A stretch of DNA of 64,000 nt from Cladocopium goreaui (GCA_947184155.2 CAMXCT020002327.1:40566-104565), one strand, 5' to 3'; positions 1-11,816 are shown, counted from the stretch's first letter. Notes: generated by a model not told the origin, from the sequence alone. Translations and numbers: made by a program.

Positions 1-3000
1 GCTAACAATGCTGTGACACGTAGCGGCTCGGCTTCAAAGGAGCTGACCTACAACACCTCTACATCTTTCCGTTTTCACACAAACTTCACCAATCCCTTGA
101 AGATTACTAATCTTGCCACATCTCCAACAAAGTCCAACTATGTCCAACTACCCCAAGCTGTTGCTCATCCCTCAACACCAGCGAGCAGGCGTTCAGCCGC
201 AGGTGCCTCAGTTCCACGGACACCGATGTTGTTGTTCTTGAGGTCAAGCAACCCCAAACTTCCATTGGTCTTAAGGCTTTCAGCCAGGGCCTGGCCAACT
301 CGTGCCGAGGGGAAACAGGCAGGATTCACCCCCTCTCCCCACCTGGTTCAGAACACAGCACACATCGGGGCAAACTTACAGAGTACCCAACATCCAGTGG
401 ACAGAATCACTGGGAGACCACTTGTCAAGATCACTGTTTCTCTGCAGCTACTCCCACTCATGCTGGGGAAGTCTTCAAATTCGCATTTTCAAGATTCGCC
501 ATCCAAACATCCGACTGCAAGGAACAGCCAACAATGCTGTGACACGTAGCGGCTCGGCTTCAAAGGAGCTGACCTACAAGACCTCTACATGACATCTTTC
601 CGTTTTCACACAAACTTCACCAATCCCTTGAAGATTACTAATCTTGCCACATCTCCAACAAAGTCCAACTACCCCAAACTGTTGTTCATCCCCCAACACC
701 GGCGAGCAGGCTTCAGCTGCAGGCGCCTCAGCTCCACGGTCACCGATGTTGTTGTTCTTGAGGTAAAGCTCCTTCAAACTTCCATTGGTCTTAAGGCTTT
801 CAGCCAGGGCCTGGCCAACTCGTGCCGAGGGGAAACAGTTGGGATTCACCCCCTCTCCCCACCTGGTGAAGAACAGAGCACACATCGGAGAATATCTACG
901 GAGTACAGTGCCCAAAATACAGAATCGGTGGGAGGAGACCACCTGTCAAGACCACTATTTCTCTGCAGCCACTCAATCTCCTGTTGGGGAAGTTCCAGAA
1001 TTCGCATTTTCAAGATTTGCCAATCCAGGGCCTCAAGAACTGGCAAAAAAAATTGCAAAAATATCTCCTTAAACCCGCAGCGTGTCGCAGCAGAGATGCC
1101 TCTGCACCCTGGTCCCCGATCTTGTTGCAGCTAAGGTCAACCCTTTTGGCGGTGCTGCTTTTCAGAGCCTCTGCCAAGACCTGCGGCAGCTCCCTCCCAC
1201 GTGTCCCGGTGGGTATGCAGAGGATCCATCAACGGGGTGCAGATTTCAAGATGCGTTCAACGGAAACTCAGGGTCACAAGCCCCTAAATATCACGCTGCG
1301 AAACACTCGTTCCATGTTGAAAATTCCTGCTCTAGGCACCTATACAAATATGTGCATTGGCGTTTTGAAGAGCTCTCACAGTAGATCCATCTTTCTCGAT
1401 GGAACATTTGGCCCTCGTCTAGAACAATTGGCACTTGTGGGACATGAGCGACCGACCTTTTGAGCACCTATTTCGCTGCTCAGAGATTTATCAGCACAGC
1501 ACAGTTGGTGTCAACACACTTCGTTATTTGTGAGATCAGAAGAAACCTATTACAGTGCACCATACCTGCAGCATGCCGTGAGGGGCATGTGATCCCAATA
1601 GGATTTGAAAAGGGCCACAGCATAGCCTTTGCACACTGGTTCGCTGCGTCATTTGGATGGAATCTCAGAATTGCTGCGCACCAGGTGCATATCTACTTTT
1701 GAATCTTGTCACGCATGAATTTACTGAGTTATTAAGAGTCCAATATAGGACTGACTGGAAAGCGAGATCAGCAAAACAGCAGCAAAATGAAATCACCGAC
1801 ATGGGATATGAAACCATCACTTTCCCAGAAAAACATGGCCCCCAGCTTCGGCCCTGGAGACTCTAACACCGCACCTTGGCGCCGGAATCGCCAAGCTGGA
1901 TTTGCCGGAAATCGAAATCGAAATCCTTTCAGACCGGTCCCCTCAAAAAGGCCACCCGGTGACATGCTCCGACTAAGCACAAAGCGGCTTCCCCTCCTGA
2001 ATTCCGGCTGGATCTTGCTGGCAAGTTGTGATCCACCGACTCCAACACACCGACTCCCCAGAGCCCCGTCCCCCGCCTGCCCGGCGAACACACCTGCCAT
2101 GCGCTTCACCATGTGGAGCTCCGAGCCACTGAGCTTGTCGAGGTCCTGCACAGGAAACAAGTTCAGCCTTTGTTGACTTGTGAGCCTGTGACCCTGCACT
2201 TCCAGCCGTAGCAAATTGCAGGAATGAATGTCTGTTTGCCTACCACGAGACAAAGGGTCGCACAGCTGGCCAAGCAGCTGAAGTTCATATTCAAAAGCCC
2301 AATTCTCAACATGCACAACACTTCCTGAGCTTCCGGAAATGCTGGTGCCATAGTGAACTGAGTCCTTCAGCTCTTCGCTCATGAAGTCGCAGCGCTTCAT
2401 TACATCCAGAAAGAAGGTCAACTGCGGCAGCATCTTCGCGAAAAGGTCGGAAGTTTTCCTGTTATGCGGCATGATTTCGCTCCCATCACCCATGAATGGA
2501 GCGAAATCATCACCCATGAATTCTGCCTGCGCAGGTCCGGGACATGAGATAGACATGAGACAGAGTGTTGCTGGTGCTGAGACTGGAAGATTGACGCCGT
2601 TGTGGAAGGTTGGTTTGATTTGCAAGTTTCTGATTAGTTCTATCTACTTATGAACATCGATTTATATCAAACCCATTTCAGTTAGAAGAATGCGTGTAAT
2701 GTTCTGACACCTTTGCAGGACAGTTGCAGCAAACGCAGCTCGTTGCAGCTTCAATGGTGGAACTGCCATCTCTTGGGAAAAACAGCTTGTTTAACAGCTG
2801 CTAGCAGCTTTGCATTGGTTGTCAGCTTGGGTATGCAAGAGCCATACATGACAATGAGAACAGGGCCAGATTGCATCCAGTGAACATAAAATAGGGGTAT
2901 TCAGTATTCAGAAGCTTGGGTGGCGCGAGCACACAAAAGGTGCAATCTTCTGGCTCGCGTATATGGTCGTTTGCATTGCACACGTCAATATTAGACTGCT

Positions 3001-4218
3001 GCATCAACTAATATTCAATGCTGCAATACTCTTGGACTCGCAATTCCTCGAAGACCCTTTGATGGATCCGGCCTCTTCCCACAATGCTTTGGCCACCACG
3101 ATGTTGCCACTTTTCATGGCTCTGTTGAGCCTCTTTCCCAGTGCTGGGATTGCAGCCGCCCGCACAGGCTCAAACAATGCAGCGGCGAGAACAATGTGCA
3201 CCAAGGGCGCCACTATGTTCAAAACAGTAACAAAAAATGATCCGCCTTCAACAGCCAAAAATAGAACAGACATCAGTGCCTGGGGCACGTTCTCAATGAA
3301 TATGTGGAGGAGTTTGCTTTTGGTCACCTGTTTGAAGATTGTGGGGAGGATAATCCCTTCCCAACAACCTCCAGACCACTCGCCCTGGACCTTTGGGGGG
3401 ATGAGCAAAACTGAGAGGTGGCTCGTGGCCAGCTCATTGAAACAGTTTGGAGCCTGAGGAAGATAAACCTCCATAAAATAATGCATAAAAAAGAAAAGGG
3501 CATGGAAGGCTACTAGGTACGACCAGCTCAACACTCCGACTATCTTCATGAAAACGTGCTGTGACTGTAAACAAAGCCCTCCAAAAATGATGTCTTTCAA
3601 AGTGTCCCACTGGTCAGATAAAAACGGTGCCATGGAGGAAAATGAAGCCACAGCAAAAGCTGTGGCATCAAAGCGGTCACCCGCTTTGAGCCAGGCCACC
3701 GCCAGCACGGCTTGGACTAGAAGGGAAGCACCGGCACAACAAAACAGCAACAAATAAACTTCCCAGTCCAAGCCGAGTGTCTTGGATAGCCTTCCATTTT
3801 CCATGCTCCACAGAGTTGCAGCAAAGCTCAACAATACCGTGCTGCCGAAGCTCAACATGACCAGCCGTCGTTGAGCCCCTTGGCTCAGTGGGACGGTCTG
3901 ACCCAGAGCCTGGTAGGAGCTGAATGCTTTGAATTCAGCTCCCACGACCATGATGACGGTCCCTGAGATAACAACACAAAGAAACACCAGGAGAAAAACG
4001 CAAAGAAACCAATGGAAACGATCTGCCCTTTCCTGATCCGTCATGGCTCTGATCTCCGCAATCGTTGGGAGGAGCGCTTTTGGCTCCTCAACGGTCTGTG
4101 CAGTAAAATTTCCATGGAAAGAATTCTCTACGATTTCGACTAAATCCGGCAGGGCAGGCATCTCGGGCAGCGAAAGAGCCACAGCAGCAGAAACGAGGCT
4201 CAGCAGCTGGATTTTCAT
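1..4218 (-). CDS. Gene A: multipass membrane protein with C-terminal LRR exons (3' end beyond window)
   Basis: Spliced model on the minus strand, all exons phase 0: 4218-3073 (membrane exon, 382 residues), 2526-2365, 2145-2077, 1895-1875, 1180-1100, 810-727, 290-207, then off the left edge. Borders were chosen because they recur in all paralogs: acceptors end in CAG or AG before G, most donors read AG|GC, exon 2 reads AAG|GA, and the small exon before the first LRR reads CAAG|GT. Joining them gives continuous LRR consensus across each junction (GAE then ALAESL). The order is signal peptide, about six helices, acidic linker, LRRs. A surface or endomembrane receptor-like role is inferred; no ligand or enzyme domain is visible. 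No disabling mutation seen in the visible exons. The exon structure is strongly supported by four-way comparison; transcription is not tested. Confidence 0.75.
207..290 (-). CDS. Gene A LRR exon, variable residues GL/D/K
   Basis: 84-bp LRR exon, same borders as its neighbour 520 bp away. The exposed positions read G,L / D / K,N and the turn reads I-G-V-R-G-T-E. The array continues beyond the left window edge. Confidence 0.8.
727..810 (-). CDS. Gene A LRR exon, variable residues KE/Y/K
   Basis: 84-bp, 28-residue phase-0 LRR exon between CCAG| and GAG|GC. The exposed positions of L-x-x-L-x-L-x-x-N read K,E / Y / K,N. The first 35 coding bases are identical to those of the other eight repeat units. 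Confidence 0.8.
1100..1180 (-). CDS. Gene A first LRR exon (27 residues)
   Basis: The 81-bp phase-0 exon begins V-L-A-E-A-L-K and ends K-I-G-D-Q-G-A-E, the ribonuclease-inhibitor LRR pattern. Acceptor CGCAG|GT, donor GAG|GC. Orthologous exons with the same length lie at 14160-14240 (B), 33035-33115 (C) and 55430-55510 (D). Confidence 0.75.
1875..1895 (-). CDS. Gene A mini-exon 4 (LGDSGAK)
   Basis: Seven codons complete the I-G-D-S-G-A-K turn that leads into the first LRR exon. The donor CAAG|GTG is the one canonical GT donor in the gene and is conserved in all four paralogs. The upstream acceptor is less certain than the donor. Confidence 0.5.
2077..2145 (-). CDS. Gene A exon 3, linker helix
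   Basis: This 23-residue phase-0 exon begins D-L-D-K-L-S. The acceptor TGCAG|GAC is shared with the paralogs and the donor reads CAG|GC. It probably forms a capping helix before the LRR solenoid. In gene C the same segment is fused to the next exon without an intron. Confidence 0.65.
2365..2526 (-). CDS. Gene A exon 2, linker
   Basis: This 54-residue phase-0 exon is rich in acidic and hydrophobic residues. Its conserved end, L-x-F-F-L-D-V-x-K-x-C-x-F-M-S-E-E-L-K, is shared with genes B and C and recognisable in D. The acceptor TGCGCAG|GCAGAA is kept in all four paralogs. The donor reads AAG|GA, a non-canonical GA-AG intron. Confidence 0.7.
3073..4218 (-). CDS. Gene A membrane exon (signal peptide plus about six helices)
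   Basis: The start at 4218 opens with a hydrophobic leader (MKIQLLSLVSAAVALS), the same start as in genes B and C. An N-F-T sequon lies near residue 37. Hydrophobic helices lie near residues 69-93, 119-139, 154-177, 225-247, 312-331 and 333-351, with a weaker one at 184-203. Motifs kept in all four paralogs are G-D-R-F-D-A-T-A-F-A (180-189), D-T-L-K-D-x-I-F-G (205-213), C-F-x-E-L-A-T-S-H-L (259-268) and I-E-N-x-P-Q-A (308-314). The exon ends in a basic helix closing L-W-E-E. The E-N-x-P-Q motif recalls XK-related membrane proteins, but the likeness is too short to name the family. Confidence 0.8.
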
Positions 4219-7200
4219 GGCGCCACGTTGGGAGGTCGAAATCTGTTTCTATCTACGCACCGTTGAGCTTCCAAAACTGGCCACGGGAAGTGAAGGCATG
4301 GGCCATGGGTGTATCAGCTTCACGCAGTAGGAGGTTATGAGGCTCAAAGCTGTTTCGAATTGTTGGAAATTTTGAGTTCGCCTCAATTTTAATCATCCAT
4401 TTCATCCATTTTAATAGGATTTTCCATGATAAACCATCTATTTTGGGGTACCCCCATTTATGGAAACCCCCAGTTAGCCTCAGAGTTTGTCAGAGATCAC
4501 AACCAATCTGCGAAAGAATGAGATCCTGGAGATGCTGCGCAGCACGGTGATTCTTTGGCACTTGGCGCTCTCAACTCTTTGGATCTTCCCTGCTTTCAAG
4601 GTCTGTGTCGAAGCTTGGAAGCCGTTTGCTATTTAAAGAAACACGGGCCACTGTTTATCCCCATTGTGTTTTGAAACATTGAGCCCTAAAATTAAGCTTT
4701 TCATTCTGACAGTTTTCTTGCAAATCACACTCAACCTGAATTGCTTCAATAATCTTCAATATGTTCACACCTGCAACTTTCCAAGCATAGCCATGTATGG
4801 AATCCAAGGAATGGCCTATGCAGCAAACTGCTCTCAAAGTTCGTGATGTCGTGGCAGAGAGAGCATGGGACCTCTGCACAATCAGTCACTAGCGAATGCA
4901 AATCTCATGGCTCAAAGAACAAGCGGACCCTGTGACAGCTGTCCCCCACCACCAGCCAAGCTAATCTTCCTGCCGATGGTTCAGAAACCGGCATGCGAGT
5001 GACTCAGTGTGATTTCAGACAAGTTACGGCCATCCACAGTACTGAGCAGCGCGCGTGTACTTTCTTCAGCCCACTTGTGCGGGCAAAAACAAAACACCTC
5101 AGCCTGTTTGCAGCTCCAGGTTAAGACGACATCCACTGAAACATCATTTCCTCTACCAATAGCAAACACTGCCCTGGGCAACTGAAGAAAACCGTCCCAA
5201 AAATCCAACGAAATGTGCGATGCGGGAATCCATTGATAGTGGATGTGAGAAACCTGCAACCTGTTTGGTCCTAAGATTAATTACCATCTCTCTGCCGAGC
5301 CTGGGGTTGCTACAAACACTCCTGGAGCGCGGAACGTGATTACCAGGAATGGGACTGCGTAAGACCAAAAATGCTGACATCTTCAAAAATTATGTTTGCA
5401 CGCGTAGGTGCGCCCTAGTGGGAGCAGTATTTTGAAGCAAGAAGCGGACACTCCAAACAGATCGGCACTCTTGCGACACTCCCGTATGTCAGTGACTCAT
5501 GGTAGAATGCAATGAATTTGTTTGCTGAAAGACAAAAAATCCAACTGCATCAGTTCCGATGTAAATATCGAATTTCTGCTTGTCATACTAGATTGCCAGA
5601 CGGCGCGGGTCATGATTCCAAACTCCAGTTTGCCAGGTGACCAAGTGCATTTCACACCATTTTTTTCAGCTTGCTTGAGCAAATATAGCAAGTACCTGCC
5701 TCGGGCTTAAGATGACACCCTCAATAGGTTAACAGCAACATGTCATATCTTAATGCTGAAGTTGCTGTCTTATACGTTTGATTCTCTGTTTCGGCATTAA
5801 ATAGCCATTATTTCTATCGACTTAGATATTGTTCTTAGGATATAAATTGCTCTAAGTCCATGAACAAGGTCAAAATCGCCCCACCTAAGCGGGTGGCCAA
5901 ATTTCGACAGCCTCCCCAGCAGCCCTAGCGGGAGCCCGGGCCTTGCGACTGCCTGGAGGGCCATGGGATTTTGGCATCTGTGTGGGGCACCTTGCCTCTG
6001 AATGAAGGAAAATTCATGGAAATCTGGTTGGTGGTTCACCTACCCCTCTGAAAGATGATGGAGTTCATCAATGGGAAGGATGACATCCCATATATTCTGG
6101 AAAATAATCCACTCATGTTTGAAACCACCAGAAATTCATCAGCTGCATTGATTTCATCTGATCTTGATCTGGACTTACAGAAATCCTAATTGTTGATGGA
6201 GAAACAGCTGGAATGTCACCGACAACGATTCTGCACAAACAATGATGACCTTCTTGGAACTGCGAATTCACCGAATCCCCCAGAATTGGTGTAGTCTAGT
6301 ATTTAGAAGCCAAAAGCGGACACTCCAACCAGTTTGTTCTCTTTTGGCACCTTTAAAAGTATATCTGAATCTTAATCGCTTATACCCTGAAGTGCTAAAA
6401 TTGGGGGTGGCTTGGGTTCGACACATTAAGAGGATGCACCGCAAATGTGAACAATTGTTCAGCAAGTGGTCCAACGCGACATCCAAGTGCACCATGTTTA
6501 CATCAAACATATCCAATGATTCTCTCCGCAGCCTGCATCAATGCAGTCAAACAAAACCCCACAGTTTCTCCCCCAAACCAATGCTGGCGCTCCTTTCGAT
6601 GTCTGTCAGCCCCAGGCGCAACTCTCACCACGGAAAAAATATCCCTGCAGAAGTGATTTTGGCATAGTTTTGCTATGTGTTTGCTATGTTTTGGTATCAT
6701 GGTATTCATGGTCCAGGCACTGGAAACTGTCCATCCCAGTGGCGAAAGTTTCAAGCTTCGCACCACCTTTCGGGCCCAAAACGCACAACCCAGCATGATG
6801 CGTTTCACAACGAAGGCTTCTCAAAATCCTTTCCTGGGATGACCGATCGGATATACAATCGAATACAATCGAGGTTGGGATATCATCCTGTCGGAGATAT
6901 GTCCTGAGTCATGAGTGCTAAATATTTTGGATGTGCCCAGGAAAACATCTCCACAGACCTTTATGAATGTGGATCATTGGAGGAAAGAGGCAAGAAAATG
7001 CGCAGCGATCGCAATTCGATCTTTTCTTCGATACGCTTGGCACCTCCAATACGTGCTGAAGCAGAACTGCAAACCTTTGAAGCTGATGCCAGAGCTGCCA
7101 CATTCAATAGCTTCATAGACTTAGCTAAGTTTCACTCAACTCTATATTTAATCATCATATGATATATCATATTATATTGGCTTGATGTTGATGCCTTGCA

Positions 7201-8040
7201 TTCAGACATTCGCAGCTCAAACGCATGGCTTCGAATAAAGAGTTGACAAGTTCCAAGGGAAAGGTCGCGTCTGTTCCACAGAGTGATTAGAAAGCCACAC
7301 TAGTTGAGCATGCGCATGCTTTCCTTAATTTCTTTCCAACTGGTACCAGGAACAGTTGTCCACTTGGGACTTCGTTGGAACAGAAGCAGCACCCGTCATT
7401 TGCCAGTGCCTTGGTGTTCCAAGATGTTGGGCCATATTTCATGGATGGATCTTACATGTTTGTACAAACCTTGTACATACAGCAATTAATGCTTTTGGTG
7501 TCTCTGTTACAGTTGCAACAGTCATCATGGCTACGAGTACTCAAAAATCCTCAAGGTTCCCAATATTCCAGAGTTTGGGACTCTTTGTTTGCTGTAAAGG
7601 TCTCTCAATTTCACATTCCCAGTCTCCACTTCAATTCTGTGACAGAACCTGCAATTCCAAGTACTGGCTGAAGTCAAGTAGGAAAGCAACCTACACTGCA
7701 AACTTCTGCGCAGTAAAATACCTGTAAGTTGCATGATGATTTGAAGGGTTGTTTTTCTCCAAATACTCCATGCCAAGCTTCAATTCTTAAAATCAGTTGC
7801 CTCGCCAGGGACATGCCAAAAAGGCAAACACAAGACACATGGGGTGCAACAGCCTGACCATGCCGAAGTAAAACCATGCTTCGGATCTGTGAAAGTCAAC
7901 TGCAATGAACACAAGCAGCCCTCCCGAATACAGCCAAGCAACTGCTGGATGTCCAATGGCCTCAAGATCCAAACCCCTCCAATCGTTCAATATGCGCTAG
8001 CCATAGCTAGCCTGCGTTATGAATGTGCTTGGGTAACCTT
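4219..8040. other. Region upstream of gene A, no supported gene
   Basis: About 3.8 kb between the start of gene A and the 3' part of the gene B region. It is nearly identical to 16910-20717 upstream of gene B apart from small indels, and recognisably similar in patches to 36064-38200 upstream of gene C (for example 7375-7430 with 37940-37990). The patchwise conservation hints at promoter, 5' untranslated or small-exon content on the minus strand. No reading frame is conserved well enough to call. Confidence 0.5.
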
Positions 8041-8063
8041 GGATTCTCTCGTAAGTTCAATTG
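8041..8063. other. Empty (pre-insertion) target site of the DIRS-like element
   Basis: The copy-A sequence runs without interruption through GGATTCTCTCG-TAAG-TTCAATTG. In copy B the same flanks are split, GGATTCTCTCG ending at 20717 and TTCAATTG starting at 28557, by 7839 bp of element. The four bases TAAG (8052-8055) are missing from the filled site. This is direct evidence for the element's ends and for insertion without target-site duplication. Confidence 0.9.
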
Positions 8064-8574
8064 TCCGAGTCTGTGTTCATTCATGGTGAATAAGCACCTT
8101 CTGGTTTCATAACGCAATGTTCAATTGCTGTGCGTGCTAGATGGGTTCCAAGACTTCACAAGACGATACCAGCACTTGACAAAATGACATGCTACTTGAC
8201 GGGTCAGCAGAAGGAAAGCACGTCTTTTGGTCAACAGCTGCAGCTAAAGAAGAACGACACCTGTCATCATGTTCAGAATCAAACTTGAATCAAACCATGC
8301 TGAAGAAAAACATTGCGCAACTGAGGCTTTATTTTGTTGAAAACTATTGAACATTATTGAACTAAAACTCTTCATGGCTTATGTTGTGCACAACAGTCTG
8401 AGATCCCTGACACCTTCGCCGTGACCTTCTGCTGCCAAGCTGCCATTCCTTTCAGCCAAGCCCTCGGACCCATTCCCGTCTCAGTTTCACATCCTGGGTG
8501 CGCCAGTCGTCAGAGCTTCCTAGTGCCATACAGGTGACCCACACCGCAGGGTTGCACGTCCCGAATTTGTGCTA

Positions 8575-8866
8575 TTAAATCGAATCATGAATCATATCAT
8601 CTGAGGGTAGCTCATACTGAAAATATTTTGGGCCTTTTTGGGCGCCAAGCTGCCACCAGATTTCGAAGTCATCGCCCCACTCCTGTTTGATCTTCTCTGC
8701 CTCTTCCAATGCCTGGCCGCCCCCGACCTCCACCACACCCTACTCCTAACGGAACCCCCACTGGCGCCTGGAGGCCCGGTGGCCAAGGTCCCCACAGATT
8801 GGACCCAAATTCGCTGAGAGAAAGTCTCCAGAGACTTCGGTTCTGCACCAGACCAGCGGCCAAGGC
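8575..8866 (-). CDS. Extra 3' terminal exon pair downstream of gene B
   Basis: A second penultimate exon (8866-8768, 33 residues, starts A-L-A-A-G-L and contains L-W-R-L-S-L) and tail exon (8712-8575, 45 residues plus stop, contains G-D-D-F-E-I-W-W-Q-L-G and ends M-I-H-D-S-I). Both are phase 0, with a 55-bp GC-AG intron between them. Gene B already has such a pair at 10246-9766, so this one is either an alternative 3' end or a relic of tandem duplication. It is the counterpart of 29367-29076. Confidence 0.6.
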
Positions 8867-9345
8867 CTGGCACTTGACATCGGATCCCACCACGCAGGGT
8901 GCCAGAATTCGAAACTTCCGACTGAAAGGAACAGCCACCAATGCTGTGACATGTAGCTGCTTGCGCTACCAATATGTTTGGGTACCCATGGATTCTACAG
9001 TGAGTCCTTTTTTGCAGCATGTATTCATTCATGGTGCCCTCAGCTCCTGGTTTCAAAACGCAATGTAGAAGTGCTGTGTGTGTGTGTGCTCGAAGGGTTC
9101 CAAGATTTCACAGGACCATATCGCCATTTCAGAAACACACATAGTCTACTTATAGTACTTGTGCTCAAACGGATTGAACTCTGTGGCATTAGAAGTTCGA
9201 GTTGCAGGTCGACCAACACCAGATTTCGATCAGGCAATGTGGCACAAGTTTGTGGGTACTGAAATGAACATATCTGGATATCGACAATTACACTACCACA
9301 CTTTGAGACGAGGTTGTAGACATGCTATAAAAGGAAAAAGGGTCA

Positions 9346-9765
9346 GAGAAAAGGAAAGCACGCAAAGGCCAACAGCCGCAGCTAGAGAAGAACGACATCT
9401 GTCATCGAGTTGAAAATCAATGAAAATCAAACTCAAATCAAGCCATGCTAAACGAAGCAAAACATGGCTTTGTTTTGTTGAAAAACTATTGAACTAAAAC
9501 TCTTCATGGCTCGTGTTGTGCACACCTACAGTCTGAGATCCCTGACACCTTCGCCGTGAACTTTCTGCTGCCAAGCTGCCATGCCATCTCTGTCGTTTCT
9601 TTTCATGCCGGATGGTCCACATTGCAGCAGCCAAGCCCTGGGATCCATTCCCGTCTTCGCGGTTTCACTTCCGGGATCCTGGGTTCACCGGCAACAACAA
9701 CTGTCCAACATTCTTCACGGAGTTTGACCAAAACAGGGGAGTTGGTTGTTTCTGCAGATCTTCCT
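9346..9765. other. 3' flank of gene B, repeat-derived
   Basis: This stretch repeats, with divergence, the sequence at 8210-8575, also found at 28710-29075 and 29860-30240. No coding signal seen. It probably holds 3' untranslated sequence of gene B. Confidence 0.5.
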
Positions 9766-9936
9766 TCACAATACAAGTAGCTCACACGGCAGATCTGCGT
9801 CACTTCTACAAATTGTTGGTATTGGATCAGCTCCTGGTAAGTGATATTGAGCATCCTTTGGGCTGTAGCCAAGCTGCCACCAGATTTTGAAGTCTTCACC
9901 CCGCTCCTTTTTGATCTTCTCTGCCTCTTCCAATGC
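9766..9936 (-). CDS. Gene B tail exon
   Basis: 56 residues plus stop, beginning A-L-E-E-A-E-K-I-K-K-E-R-G-E-D-F-K-I-W-W-Q-L-G. The stretch up to W-W-Q-L-G is shared with the other tails and the rest differs. Acceptor GGCCAG|GCA. The helical, charged start would cap the LRR solenoid. Confidence 0.7.
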   Translation of the reverse strand, partial: ALEEAEKIKKERGEDFKIWWQLGYSPKDAQYHLPGADPIPTICRSDADLPCELLVL

Positions 9937-10141
9937 CTGGCCGCCCAGTGCCGAGCTGGGAGCTAGTCTCTCAAGACGTTTTCTAATGTGGATACATTTT
10001 GACACTGCACTCGTGCATCAAGTGTTCACTATATTCACTTTGAAGCTCACCCCGTATCCCAAACAAATCACATCTCGGTCGACAAAAAAAACAAGAAGGT
10101 CAACACCCAACTCCCCTCCTCTCCGACCCCCCAACTGGCGC

Positions 10142-10246
10142 CTTGCGGCCCTGTGTGCGCCAAAGTCCCCACAGCCTGTATCCATAGTCCCGACTGAGAG
10201 AAATTGAAGAAAGACTTCGGTTCTGCAGCAGCCCGGCGGCCAAGGC
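10142..10246 (-). CDS. Gene B penultimate exon (degenerate LRR)
   Basis: A 35-residue phase-0 exon beginning A-L-A-A-G-L-L-Q-N-R-S-L. The strand part is atypical (S-S-I-S-L). Acceptor CCAAG|GCC-type border as in the paralogs; donor AAG|GCGCCA. Confidence 0.65.
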
Positions 10247-10697
10247 CTGGCATTGGATCCGACAGCGCAGGGTCCGGAAAATCCGAACTTCCGACTGCAA
10301 GGAACAGCCACCAATGCTGCCACAGCAATTCGGTTTCAAAGGAGCTGACCTCTACCGTACCTCGCACACCTTTCCTTTCTCACGCAAACTTCACCCCCGA
10401 CCCCGTCAAGATCTCAGTGGAAATCATGACAGTAGCAGCTCGGCTTTGGAAGAACCAACCTACAACATCTCCCACACCTTTCCTTTCTCATGCAAGCTTC
10501 ATACCCCAACCCCAAAAAAAAACTAACATCTAGCTACTTGGCTTTGGAAGTACTAACCACATCTATCCTTTTTCACACAAAGTTCACGCCCAAACACTTG
10601 ATCTTCACCTTTCCGGCCACATCTCCAACAAAGTCCAACTACCCCAAACTGTTGCTCATCCCCCAACACCGGCGAGCAGGCGTTCAGCCGCAGGTGC

Positions 10698-10781
10698 CTC
10701 AGCTCCACAGTCACCGATGTTGTTGTTTTGGAGCTGAAGCTCCTTCAAACTTCCATTGGTCTTAAGGCTTTCAGCCAGGGC
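10698..10781 (-). CDS. Gene B LRR exon, variable residues KE/Q/Q
   Basis: 84-bp phase-0 LRR exon, the last standard unit of the array. Exposed positions read K,E / Q / Q,N; turn I-G-D-C-G-A-E. Confidence 0.8.
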
Positions 10782-11216
10782 CTGGCCAACTCGTGCCGAG
10801 GGGAAACAGGGGGGATTCACCCCCTCTCCCCACCTGGTTAAGAACAGAGCACACATAGGAGCAAACTTACAGCACCCAACATCCAGTGGACAGAATCACT
10901 AGGAGACCACTTGTCAAGATCACTGTTTCTCTGCAGCTACTCCCTCTCATGCTGGGGAAGTCTTCAAATTCGCATTTTCAAAATTTGCCATCCAAACATC
11001 CGACTGCAAGGAACAGCCAACAATGCTGTGACACGTAGCGGCTCGGCTTCAAAGGAGCTGGCCTCCAAGACCTCTACATGACATCTTTCCGTTTTCACTC
11101 AAACTTCACCAATCCCTTGAAGATTACTAATCTTGCCACATCTCCAACAAAGTCCAACTACCCAAAACTGTTGCTCATCCCTCAACACCGGCGAGCAGGC
11201 GTTCAGCCGCAGGTGC

Positions 11217-11300
11217 CTCAGCTCCACGGACACCGATGTTGTTGTTCTGGAGCTCAAGCGACCCCAAACTTCCATTGGTCTTAAGGCTTTCAGCCAGGGC
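11217..11300 (-). CDS. Gene B LRR exon, variable residues GS/E/Q
   Basis: 84-bp phase-0 LRR exon. Exposed positions read G,S / E / Q,N; turn I-G-V-R-G-A-E. Confidence 0.8.
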
Positions 11301-11732
11301 CTGGCCAACTCGTGCCGAGGGGAAACAGGCGGGATTCACCCCTCTCCCCACCTGGTTAAGAACAGAGCACGCATCGGGGCAAACTTACAGAGTACCCAAC
11401 ATCCAGTGGAAAGAATCACTGGGAGACCACTTGTCAAGATCCAGAGAAACAGCTACTCCCTCTCATGCTGGGGAAGTCTTCAAATTCGCATTTTCAAAAT
11501 TCGCCATCCAAACATCCGACTGCAAGGAACAGCCAACAATGCTGTGACACGTAGCGGCTCGGCTTCAAAGGAGCTGGCCTCCAAGACCTCTACATGACAT
11601 CTTTCCGTTTTCACACGAACTTCACCAATCCCTTGAAGATTACTCATCTTGCCACATCTCCAACAAAGTCCAACTACCCCAAACTGTTGCTCATCCCCCA
11701 ACACCTGCGAGCAGACGTTCAGCTGCAGGTGC

Positions 11733-11816
11733 CTCAGCTCCACGGTCACCGATGTTGTTGTTCAAGAGGTAAATCTCCTTCAAACTTCCATTGGTCTTAA
11801 GGCTTTCAGCCAGGGC
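11733..11816 (-). CDS. Gene B LRR exon, variable residues KE/Y/L
   Basis: 84-bp phase-0 LRR exon. Exposed positions read K,E / Y / L,N. This is the only unit where the framework leucine codon CTT is replaced (ATT, isoleucine). Confidence 0.8.

Larger units (their letters stand above)
1..900 (-). repeat. Tandem LRR-exon units, gene A (about 520 bp period)
   Basis: Two units with near-identical intron sequence surround the LRR exons at 207-290 and 727-810. Each intron carries the same conserved blocks: a C/T-rich block in the plus direction near 50-110 and 590-650, and an orphan acceptor-like TTCCTTGCAG (minus strand) near 505-530. The array is cut by the window start. Confidence 0.9.
727..9345. 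repeat. Large tandem segmental duplication, copy A
   Basis: This segment matches 13786-20717 plus 28557-29858 in order and orientation at high identity, with an offset of about 13 kb before the mobile element. It spans the end of one LRR array, the whole membrane-exon part of a gene, its upstream region and the 3' end of the neighbouring gene. Confidence 0.9.
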
